Positions 16,129-23,460 of a stretch of 64,000 nt of DNA are shown piece after piece (position 1 is the first letter of the stretch; every line of letters starts with the position of its first letter). The notes beneath the pieces were generated by a model. That model ran no database searches, was not told where the DNA came from, and saw nothing but the letters and a program-made list of their open reading frames with translations. The stretch spans positions 974,501 to 1,038,500 of the forward strand of contig NZ_CP136684.1 of the NCBI RefSeq assembly GCF_032921865.1. The letters run 5' to 3'. The translations under genes were made by a program, and so were the position numbers. Origin of the DNA: Thalassospira lucentensis (GTDB lineage: Bacteria; Pseudomonadota; Alphaproteobacteria; Rhodospirillales; Thalassospiraceae).

Positions 16129-17595
16129 ATGTTTCTCGGAATAGATGTCGGTACATCTGCCGTTAAAGCGCTTCTGATGGATGAACATTCGGTCACCGTC
16201 GCCGAAACAGATGTGCCCCTGACGCTGAGCAACCCCAAACCATTCTGGAGCGAGCAGCACCCGGATGACTGGTGGGCTGCGACCTGCACGGCGATGGATC
16301 AGTTGAAATCATCCAACCCCGCCGCCCTTGCCGCGGTTCGCGCGATTGGCCTGTCGGGCCAGATGCACGGTGCGGTGATCCTTGATGCGAACGATAAACC
16401 ACTTCGTCCTGCGATCCTGTGGAATGACGGCCGGGCAAAGGCCGAATGCGATGAATTGCAGGCCGCCCTGCCCGATCTGCCATCGCGTGCCGGTGTGGTC
16501 GCCATGCCGGGCATGACCGCGCCCAAACTGATCTGGCTGCGCAAACACGAACCCGATATCTTTGCCCGGATCAAAACCGTCCTGCTGCCCAAGGATTACA
16601 TCCGTTTCTGCCTGACCGGCGAAAAGGTCACCGAAATGTCGGATGCCGCCGGCACGCTCTGGCTTGATGAAGAAAGCCGAAGCTGGAACTTTGACGCCAT
16701 CGCCGCAACCGGCATGGATATCGCCCAACTACCCCGCCTTGTCGAAGGCAGCGACCCCACCGGCCATCTGCGCGGTGAACTGGCCGCGCGCTGGGACATG
16801 AAGCCGACCGTGATTGTCGCGGGCGGCGGCGGGGATGCCGCGACCGGTGGCATCGGTGTCGGCGCGGTCAGCCATGGCGACGGCTTCATTTCGCTCGGCA
16901 CATCGTCACAGATTTTCGTCGCATCGGATCGTTATCGCCCGAAACCCCACGAACTTCTGCACAGCTTCGCCCATGCAGTACCCCAGCACTGGTTCCAGAT
17001 GGCCGTCCTGCTGAACGGGGCAAGCTGCCTTTTGTGGGCGGCAAACCTGTTGGGTGAAAAGGATATCGGCGCATTGCTGCAACGGACCGAAGCCGGGCAC
17101 AAGGCCCCCTCGGATGTCGTGTTCCTGCCCTACCTTAATGGCGAACGAACCCCGCATAACGATCCCTATGCGCGCGGCGTGTTCTTTGGCCTTGGCAGTG
17201 ACACATCACGCGAAACAATGGTCCAGTCGGTGCTTGAAGGTGTCGGTTTTGCCCTTCTGGATGGGCAGTCACGCCTGCATGCCGCCGGAACGCATTGTGA
17301 ATTGCCCGGTGTCATTGGCGGCGGTGCGCGCAGCCGATACTGGATTCAGTTGATATCGGATATCATGGGCTGCCCGCTTGCCCGATACGAAGGGGCGGCC
17401 AAGGGCCCGGCCTTTGGCGCGGCGCGCCTTGGACGGCTGGCACTCGATAACGAAACGGTCGAGGATGTCTGCCAGAAACCGGCCATTCAGGAAGTGATCG
17501 AACCCGATATGAACAGACACGCGGCCTATCAACCGCGATTTGCCAAATTCAAACGCATCTATTCCGCGCTTCGCGAAGAATTCCAACCCGCCTGA
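16129..17595 (+). CDS. xylB: Xylulokinase
   Basis: 488 residues, FGGY sugar kinase. N-terminal phosphate loop LGIDVGTSAVKALLMD; XylB-type substrate motif GLSGQMHGAVILD and LWNDGRA; C-terminal signature LPYLNGERTPHNDPYARG. Phosphorylates D-xylulose to xylulose 5-phosphate for the pentose phosphate pathway. A strong ribosome site AGGAGG precedes the ATG. No xylose isomerase or transporter is adjacent, but a ribokinase follows. A TGATC-TTTC-GATCA palindrome (16049-16062) lies in its promoter region. Confidence 0.9.
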   Translation: MFLGIDVGTSAVKALLMDEHSVTVAETDVPLTLSNPKPFWSEQHPDDWWAATCTAMDQLKSSNPAALAAVRAIGLSGQMHGAVILDANDKPLRPAILWNDGRAKAECDELQAALPDLPSRAGVVAMPGMTAPKLIWLRKHEPDIFARIKTVLLPKDYIRFCLTGEKVTEMSDAAGTLWLDEESRSWNFDAIAATGMDIAQLPRLVEGSDPTGHLRGELAARWDMKPTVIVAGGGGDAATGGIGVGAVSHGDGFISLGTSSQIFVASDRYRPKPHELLHSFAHAVPQHWFQMAVLLNGASCLLWAANLLGEKDIGALLQRTEAGHKAPSDVVFLPYLNGERTPHNDPYARGVFFGLGSDTSRETMVQSVLEGVGFALLDGQSRLHAAGTHCELPGVIGGGARSRYWIQLISDIMGCPLARYEGAAKGPAFGAARLGRLALDNETVEDVCQKPAIQEVIEPDMNRHAAYQPRFAKFKRIYSALREEFQPA

Positions 17596-17647
17596 CCCAC
17601 GCCACCAGACTGATACCTTTTGCCCCACCTGATCGGCTTTTTTGCGG

Positions 17648-17663
17648 TGTGATGCATTTCACC
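17648..17663. promoter_or_regulatory. CRP-like site upstream of rbsK
   Basis: TGTGA-TGCATT-TCACC matches the CRP/FNR-family pattern TGTGA-N6-TCACA at nine of ten fixed bases. It lies 86 bp before the ribokinase ATG. The overlapping CATTTCA-CC-TGAAATG palindrome (17655-17670) offers another reading. Confidence 0.4.
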
Positions 17664-17748
17664 TGAAATGTTGCACCGGGTTCTTTAATCACTTCAAAAG
17701 ATGCCAATATCAGCAAAAGGTATTAGAAATTTGCCAATCGGATAGCCC

Positions 17749-18678
17749 ATGACCATTGCCATTGTCGGAAGTTCCAATATCGATTTTGCCGCCCGCGTTG
17801 CCGAATTGCCCAAACCCGGCCAAACCGTATCGGCCAAGGATTACATCACAGGCCCCGGCGGCAAAGGCTGCAATCAGGCGGTTGCCGTGGCCCGCCTGGG
17901 GCAGAAACCTGTTTTCATTTCCAAAATCGGCAATGATGTTCTGGGACGCAGTCTGATTGATACGCTCAAAATCGAAGGATTTGACACCAACCAGCTGATC
18001 CAGACGACGGATGCGCAGACCGGCACCGCCCTGATATCCATCGACGATGCCGGGGAAAACATCATCACCGTGGCCGGTGGTGCCAACATGACCATGAGCC
18101 GCGCCGACATCCGCGAAAAGCAGGTTTTCCTTGAACATTGCGACTATCTGCTCGTGCAGCTTGAATGCCCGGTTGTCGCCGTGGCCTGCGCCATGAAATA
18201 TGCCCGCGACGCCGGGGCCACCATCATTCTTGATCCGGCACCGGTACCCGACCGGGTTGTTCTGCGCGATCTGATGACGCTGACCGATATCGTCACCCCC
18301 AATAGCAGCGAATGTTTCGCCATGACCGGCATTCTTCCCGAAAACCTTGAAACCGCCCATCAGGCCGCCGAAAAGCTGCGCGAAATGGGCGCCCGTATCG
18401 CGATCATCAAAATGGGATCAAAGGGCGCGTTTTATTCGGATGGCGATCAGTCCGGGATTGTCCCGCCATTTGATGTCTCGGCGATTGATACGGTTGCGGC
18501 GGGCGATTGCTTTAACGGTGGCCTGGCCGTCGCCCTGCACGAAGGACGCCCCTTGCGCGATGCCGTCCGCTTTGCCTGTGCGACCGGGGCATTGGCGACC
18601 ACACGCTATGGTGCCGCCGATGCCGCCCCGACCCTTGATCAGGTTTTATCGCTTCTGGAACAAGATACCGGCACCTGA
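17749..18678 (+). CDS. rbsK: Ribokinase, PfkB family
   Basis: 309 residues. N-terminal substrate motif VGSSNIDFAARV with GPGGKGCNQAVAVARLG (PfkB signature 1) and C-terminal ATP/anion-hole signature DTVAAGDCFNGGLAVAL with the catalytic Asp. Phosphorylates ribose or a related sugar. Separate transcription start likely, as 153 bp separate it from xylB. Convergent with the TlpA-like gene five bases after its stop, without an obvious terminator. Confidence 0.88.
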   Translation: MTIAIVGSSNIDFAARVAELPKPGQTVSAKDYITGPGGKGCNQAVAVARLGQKPVFISKIGNDVLGRSLIDTLKIEGFDTNQLIQTTDAQTGTALISIDDAGENIITVAGGANMTMSRADIREKQVFLEHCDYLLVQLECPVVAVACAMKYARDAGATIILDPAPVPDRVVLRDLMTLTDIVTPNSSECFAMTGILPENLETAHQAAEKLREMGARIAIIKMGSKGAFYSDGDQSGIVPPFDVSAIDTVAAGDCFNGGLAVALHEGRPLRDAVRFACATGALATTRYGAADAAPTLDQVLSLLEQDTGT

Positions 18679-18683
18679 TCGCG

Positions 18684-19244
18684 TCAGGACGCGGCATCAA
18701 TCAGGCTGTTGAAATAATCGATGACCGGACCGGCATCCCATTTGGCCGTGCCTTCCAGCTTGCCAATGACCTGCCCGTTGGCATCAATCACGAAACTGGT
18801 CGGAAGGCCGCGCGCGCCAAAGGCCCGTGCGGTTGCCCCGCGCGGATCAAGCACGACATCAAGATGGCCGATTCCGTTTTCATCAAAGAATTCCTGCACG
18901 ATTTCCGCCCCGCCGCGATCCTGACTAAGGGCCAGGACACGGAACGGCTTGCCCTCCATCTCAGACGCCAGACGATCAAGATCGGGCATTTCTTCAATGC
19001 AGGGCGCGCACCATGTCGCCCAAAGATTAACCAGAATAACCTGACCTTTCAGGTCTTTAAGGTCACTTTCGCTGCCATCTTTTTCGATGAAAACCGCCTT
19101 TTCCGGCAGGCTTGTGCTATCAGGTGCGGTGTCCATTTTCGAAAGTTCTTGCGGCAATTGCGTATCTGCGAAGGCAGGGCTTGCATAAATGGCCGATATG
19201 GCGACAATCACGCCCAGTTTTACGTAACGAAGCAGTGCCTTCAC
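18684..19244 (-). CDS. TlpA-like periplasmic thiol-disulfide oxidoreductase
   Basis: 186 residues: signal peptide ([18 protein letters not shown]), then a thioredoxin-fold domain with active site WATWCAPC and the cis-Pro loop [12 protein letters not shown]. Probably reduces periplasmic thiols, for example in cytochrome c maturation or copper-site assembly. Start GTG at 19244 is preferred because AGGTGA lies five bases upstream; GTG 19253 is an alternative. It is divergent from argH with only 32 bases between start codons, so the argH promoter must overlap this gene. Confidence 0.85.
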   Translation of the reverse strand: MKALLRYVKLGVIVAISAIYASPAFADTQLPQELSKMDTAPDSTSLPEKAVFIEKDGSESDLKDLKGQVILVNLWATWCAPCIEEMPDLDRLASEMEGKPFRVLALSQDRGGAEIVQEFFDENGIGHLDVVLDPRGATARAFGARGLPTSFVIDANGQVIGKLEGTAKWDAGPVIDYFNSLIDAAS

Positions 19245-19276
19245 AATACTCACCTTTCCAACGCTTGCGGATCACA

Positions 19277-20692
19277 ATGACCGATCAAAACGCCACCGAC
19301 CAGAAAAATGCCAACGCCCTGTGGGGAGGCCGCTTTGAAGCGGGCCCGTCCGCCATCATGGAAGAAATCAATGCTTCCATCGGCTTTGACAAACGCCTGT
19401 ACGCCCAGGACATTCAGGGTTCCAAAGCCCATTGCGCCATGCTGGTCAAGCAGAAGATCATCCCCGCAGAAGATGGCGAGAAAATAGTCGCGGGTCTAGA
19501 CCAGATCCTTCAAGAAATCGAGAGCGGCCAGTTTACCTTCTCCGCCGCCCTTGAAGACATCCACATGAATGTCGAAAGCCGCCTGCGTGATCTGATCGGG
19601 CCTGCCGCCGGTCGCCTGCATACCGCGCGCTCCCGCAATGACCAGGTCGCGACCGATTTCAAACTCTGGGTGCGCGACGTGGCACTGGCCGATCTTGAAG
19701 CCGGGCTCAAGGGCCTTCAGGAAGCACTGGTTGAACAGGCCGGCACCCATGCTGAAACCATCATGCCGGGCTTTACCCACCTTCAGGCCGCCCAGCCGGT
19801 CACCTTTGGCCATCATCTTCTGGCCTATGTCGAAATGTTTGGCCGGGATCGTGGCCGCGTTGCCGATTGCCGCACGCGTGCTAATGAAAACCCGCTGGGT
19901 TCAGCGGCCCTTGCCGGAACGCCCTATCCGATTGACCGTCACATGACGGCGTCATCGCTTGGCTTTGATCGCCCGACCGCGAACTCGCTGGATGCGGTGT
20001 CGGATCGCGACTTTGCGCTGGAATATCTGAACGCGGCCTCGATCACCGCCATGCACCTGTCGCGCCTGGCCGAGGAAATGGTGATCTGGTGTTCGGCACA
20101 GTTCCGCTTTGTCGGCATGTCGGACAAGTTTTCGACCGGCTCCTCGATCATGCCGCAGAAACGCAACCCCGATGCCGCCGAGCTGATCCGCTCCAAGATC
20201 GGTCGTATCGTTGGCTGCTATAACTCGCTGATGCTCTCGATGAAGGGTCTGCCGCTGGCCTATTCCAAGGACATGCAGGAAGACAAGGAACCGGTCTTCG
20301 AGGCCCACGACCATCTGGGTCTGTGTGTCGCCGCCATGACCGGCATGATTGCCGACATGAAGGTTCACAAGGACAACATGCGTGCGGCTGCCGGTGCCGG
20401 TTACACCACCGCAACCGATCTGGCCGACTGGCTGGTCGCCGAACTTGGCATGCCGTTCCGCGATGCCCATCACGTGGTCGGTGCGACCGTGAAACTTGCC
20501 GAAGGCAAGGGTTGCGATCTTGATCAGCTTTCGCTCGAAGACCTTCAGGGGATCGAACCCAAAATCACCAACGCCGTTTACGATGTCCTGACTGTCGAGG
20601 CATCGGTCAGTGCCCGTCAAAGCTTTGGCGGCACCGCCCCGGTCCGGGTGAAGGAACAGGTCGCGGCGGCAAAGGAAAGGTTCCTGAAATGA
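19277..20692 (+). CDS. argH: Argininosuccinate lyase
   Basis: 471 residues. Family signature [11 protein letters not shown] (catalytic Ser loop), THLQAAQP with the catalytic His region and [10 protein letters not shown] are intact. Last step of arginine synthesis: argininosuccinate to arginine and fumarate. The ATG at 19277 begins the family sequence; the frame extends back to 19112 without likeness. Its stop overlaps the lptM start (ATGA), and lptM overlaps lysA, giving a coupled trio. Confidence 0.97.
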   Translation: MTDQNATDQKNANALWGGRFEAGPSAIMEEINASIGFDKRLYAQDIQGSKAHCAMLVKQKIIPAEDGEKIVAGLDQILQEIESGQFTFSAALEDIHMNVESRLRDLIGPAAGRLHTARSRNDQVATDFKLWVRDVALADLEAGLKGLQEALVEQAGTHAETIMPGFTHLQAAQPVTFGHHLLAYVEMFGRDRGRVADCRTRANENPLGSAALAGTPYPIDRHMTASSLGFDRPTANSLDAVSDRDFALEYLNAASITAMHLSRLAEEMVIWCSAQFRFVGMSDKFSTGSSIMPQKRNPDAAELIRSKIGRIVGCYNSLMLSMKGLPLAYSKDMQEDKEPVFEAHDHLGLCVAAMTGMIADMKVHKDNMRAAAGAGYTTATDLADWLVAELGMPFRDAHHVVGATVKLAEGKGCDLDQLSLEDLQGIEPKITNAVYDVLTVEASVSARQSFGGTAPVRVKEQVAAAKERFLK

Positions 20693-20835
20693 GCAACCCG
20701 ATCTTTAAACGCAGCACAGTGATCGTACTGGCGGTGATGCTGGGCCTGTCTGTTGCCGCCTGTGGCAAAAAAGGCCCGCTTGAACCACCGACCGACGAAG
20801 GCAACAAATATCCACGGACATATCCGGCACAATGA
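20689..20835 (+). CDS. lptM: Small lipoprotein LptM (YifL-like)
   Basis: 48 residues. Signal peptide [15 protein letters not shown] with the lipobox Cys, then the family hallmark [10 protein letters not shown]. LptM (formerly YifL) stabilises the LPS translocon LptDE and helps its disulfide formation in E. coli. Start and stop both overlap neighbours by four bases (ATGA with argH, ATGA with lysA), and the argH-lptM-lysA order is common in proteobacteria. Confidence 0.88.
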   Translation: MSNPIFKRSTVIVLAVMLGLSVAACGKKGPLEPPTDEGNKYPRTYPAQ

Positions 20836-22097
20836 ACCATTTTGAATATATTGATGGCGTCCTTCACGCAGAAGGCGTTTCCATCCCCGAGCTTGCCGAA
20901 AAAGTCGGCACGCCGTTCTATTGCTATTCCACCGCCACCCTTGAACGCCATTACAGGGTGTATGCCGGTGCGTTTGACGGGCTTGATGCCACGGTTTGCT
21001 ATGCGATCAAGGCAAACTCCAATCAGGCCGTCCTGAAAACGCTCGCCAAACTGGGTGCCGGTGCCGATGTGGTTTCGGTTGGTGAAATGCGCCGCGCCCT
21101 GCGTGCCGGTGTCGCCCCGGGCAAAGTCATCTTTTCCGGCGTTGGCAAGGCCGATGCCGAAATGCGCGAAGCCCTTGATGCCGATATCGCCCAGATCAAT
21201 GTCGAAAGCATCCCGGAACTCGAAGAACTCAACCGGGTTGCCCTCGACATGGGTAAAAAGGCCCGGATCGCGATCCGCATCAACCCGCATGTCGATGCCA
21301 AGACCCATGAAAAGATCGCCACCGGCAAGGCCGAAAACAAATTCGGCATCGACTGGACCCGCGCGATCGAGGTTTACCGCATGGCCGCCGCCATGGACGG
21401 GATCGAGGTCACCGGCATTGCGATGCATATCGGATCACAGCTAACCGATCTTGCCCCCTTCCGGGAGGCCTTCACCCGTCTTGCCGGGCTGGTCGAAAAG
21501 CTTCGCGCCGAAGGCATCAATATCCGTAATCTCGACCTTGGTGGCGGGCTTGGCATTGCCTATCAGGGCGAAACCCCGCCCCTGCCCGATGCCTATGGCC
21601 AGATGGTGCGTGAAACCGTCGGTCACCTTGGCTGTCACATCACGCTGGAACCGGGCCGCCTGATTGCTGGCAATGCCGGTGTGATGATTTCGCGTGTCAT
21701 GTATATCAAGGACGGCGAAGCCAAACGCTTTGTCATTCTCGATGCCGCGATGAACGACCTGATCCGGCCAACCCTTTACAGCGCCTATCACGAAATCATC
21801 CCCGTCGATGAACAGGGTGAAGGCGACAAACAGGCGACCGTCGATATCGTCGGACCGGTCTGCGAAACCGGCGACACCTTTGGCAAGGACCGCAAACTGC
21901 CCGATGATCTGAAACCGGGCGATCTGGTCGCGGTCATGTCGGCAGGTGCCTATGGTGCGGTGATGTCATCGACCTACAACACCCGTGCCCTGACGCCCGA
22001 AGTTCTGGTCAAGGGCAACGACTTCGCCATCGTCCGCCCGCGCCAGTCGATTGACGACCTGATCGGTCTGGACCGCATTCCCGACTGGCTCGACTGA
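20832..22097 (+). CDS. lysA: Diaminopimelate decarboxylase
   Basis: 421 residues. PLP Lys in CYAIKANSNQAVL, fold-type III barrel, HIGSQLTD, glycine-rich phosphate site DLGGGLGI, EPGRLIAGNAGV and the C-terminal substrate Cys in VGPVCETGDTF. Catalyses the last step of lysine synthesis, meso-diaminopimelate to L-lysine. Ends at its own terminator; the 1.36 kb that follow carry no clear gene. Confidence 0.97.
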   Translation: MNHFEYIDGVLHAEGVSIPELAEKVGTPFYCYSTATLERHYRVYAGAFDGLDATVCYAIKANSNQAVLKTLAKLGAGADVVSVGEMRRALRAGVAPGKVIFSGVGKADAEMREALDADIAQINVESIPELEELNRVALDMGKKARIAIRINPHVDAKTHEKIATGKAENKFGIDWTRAIEVYRMAAAMDGIEVTGIAMHIGSQLTDLAPFREAFTRLAGLVEKLRAEGINIRNLDLGGGLGIAYQGETPPLPDAYGQMVRETVGHLGCHITLEPGRLIAGNAGVMISRVMYIKDGEAKRFVILDAAMNDLIRPTLYSAYHEIIPVDEQGEGDKQATVDIVGPVCETGDTFGKDRKLPDDLKPGDLVAVMSAGAYGAVMSSTYNTRALTPEVLVKGNDFAIVRPRQSIDDLIGLDRIPDWLD

Positions 22098-22128
22098 TCC
22101 GGGCCGGCAAAAACCGGAAAAACTTTGC

Positions 22129-22165
22129 AAGGCGGTCTTTCAACACGAAAGGCCGCCTTCTGCAT
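22129..22165 (+). terminator. Hairpin terminator after lysA
   Basis: Arms AAGGCGGTCTTTC (22129-22141) and GAAAGGCCGCCTT (22147-22159) pair over 13 bp with one G-T wobble. The T-run after it is short, so efficiency is uncertain. Confidence 0.65.
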
Positions 22166-22369
22166 ATCCGCATCCTGCCCGGCAGGGTTCATCTGACCTG
22201 CCCCATCTCCTTCGATCTCCCGGATGGTTCCGGGGACCAACGGCAGTACAGGAACGCCAGACTCCGAAAGCATGGTAACCGGCCGGTTCTCCGGGAAGCA
22301 GACGAAATGCCCCACCCGAACAAAACACGGCCTTCCGACAGACGTCCCACTGACAGCCACAGGCTTACC

Positions 22370-22895
22370 GCCCGCTCCGGTCCCTTCCGCCAACGCCATG
22401 ACCACGAAGCCCGGCCAAACCCCGGACCTCAGAAAGCCTAACCACCAGACACCCCACAGACCGCCCAAAACCTCGCTGCCCGTTTCGGCCGCTTCCGGCA
22501 ATGGCATGATCACGAAACCCGGACGCACCTCGGGCCTCCACCAGCCCTCGCCAGCAGATGGCACACTGACGGCCCGCAGCCTCGCTACCCGCTCCGCCCT
22601 CTCGGCAATGCCATGATCACCGACGCCCGGACAAAACTCGGGCCTCCAGCAACCGTCGCCGACGGACAATCATCGGCCGCTTTGCCGCCTCGATCACCGT
22701 CCGGCCAAGGCGGCAACCTGCCACCTCGACGACCAGACACACCTCGGGCCACTGCCATTTTCACCAGCAGACGGTCCAGGGGCTCGCTGCCCACTTCGAT
22801 CATCTTCCGGCCACGGCGGCAACCTGCCACCCCGGCGTCCAGACACACCTCGGGCTGCTGCCATTTTCACCAGCAGACGGTTTTCGGGCGCACTG
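22370..22895. repeat. Degenerate tandem repeat, about 107-bp unit, five copies
   Basis: A shared motif (CTCGGGCC or close variant) recurs at 22529, 22637, 22743 and 22849, with a weaker copy near 22421; spacings are 108, 108, 106 and 106. The GATCA core recurs at 22508 and 22615 and, in another register, at 22692 and 22798. The last two copies are the most alike, sharing for example CGGCAACCTGCCACC and CTGCCATTTTCACCAGCAG; earlier copies are diverged. Because the spacing shifts between 106 and 108, no one reading frame is kept through all copies, so this is probably not coding. It sits between lysA and the TIGR02302 gene. Confidence 0.75.
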
Positions 22896-23160
22896 CCCCC
22901 AACCTGTCCACCACCGACGGACCGCAAATCACTGCCGCCACTGCTGCCATTTCTGCCCCTTCCGGCAAATCCGGGGTCGCTTCCCGACAAGACGCACCTC
23001 TCCCGTCATGACAAACAAGCGTAATAAAAGCGTGTTAGAATCGGCGCGGAATGCCGCCGTAATGGCTCCGCCATCCGCCGACGCATATCCTGCGGACTGC
23101 CCCGCCACCCTGCCTCAATCCTTGCCGCTGCATCCTGATCACCTCTTTGATCCGGCCCCA
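22896..23160. other. Non-coding stretch after the repeats
   Basis: Short frames on both strands here lack a ribosome site plus any recognisable protein sequence. No tRNA fold was seen. I find nothing I can name between the repeats and the hairpin at 23166. Confidence 0.5.
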
Positions 23161-23164
23161 AACG

Positions 23165-23226
23165 CAAAAACCCGCGAGGCTCAGGGCCTTGCGGGTTTCG
23201 GTCCGGGTGCATTTCTCCCGTTGACT
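23165..23226 (-). ncRNA. Possible small RNA of about 60 nt
   Basis: On the minus strand TTGATT (23255-23260), a 17-bp spacer and CATAAA (23232-23237) form a plausible promoter, and the strong terminator at 23166-23197 follows about 30 bases after the expected start. No gene upstream on the minus strand needs this terminator. The RNA itself is predicted, not shown. Confidence 0.35.
23166..23197 (-). terminator. Orphan minus-strand terminator
   Basis: Minus-strand stem AACCCGC / GCGGGTT (with further GC pairing) ends in GGGTTTTTGCGTTT. There is no annotated minus-strand gene upstream of it. Confidence 0.7.
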
Positions 23227-23460
23227 TTATCTTTATGCCACAACAAAAAGAACAAATCAAGAACTTTTTGAAAAAACTTTGCATGCCTTCAAAAGCCGCC
23301 GCCCTTCAGGGACCGCCTTTTATTTTGGCCTGGCCGCGATCCTGACTTGACCCGCCCCGCCAAAGCCCCAAACTTAGATTAAGGTCTGAAATCTGTTCAT
23401 AGGACCACGCTGGCGTCACATGTCCCGGACACGGGGCGATTGCAGGGGCCTGAAATCGAT

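Noticed and set aside
21974-22669. Minus-strand 231-codon frame overlapping the lysA end
   Set aside because: It overlaps lysA by over 120 bp, has Gly/Val/Pro-rich low-quality sequence from the repeats and no family likeness.
22370-22895. Repeats considered as a CRISPR array
   Set aside because: The unit is about 107 bp, copies are degenerate over their whole length, there are no unique spacers and no cas genes.
22224-23011. Two plus-strand frames (22224-22616, 22613-23011) joined by an ATGA overlap, like coupled genes
   Set aside because: They run through the tandem repeats, whose shifting 106/108 bp period changes frame; composition is Pro/Thr/Ser/Arg-rich as expected of random high-GC sequence, and neither has a ribosome site. 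The ATGA comes from the repeat core.
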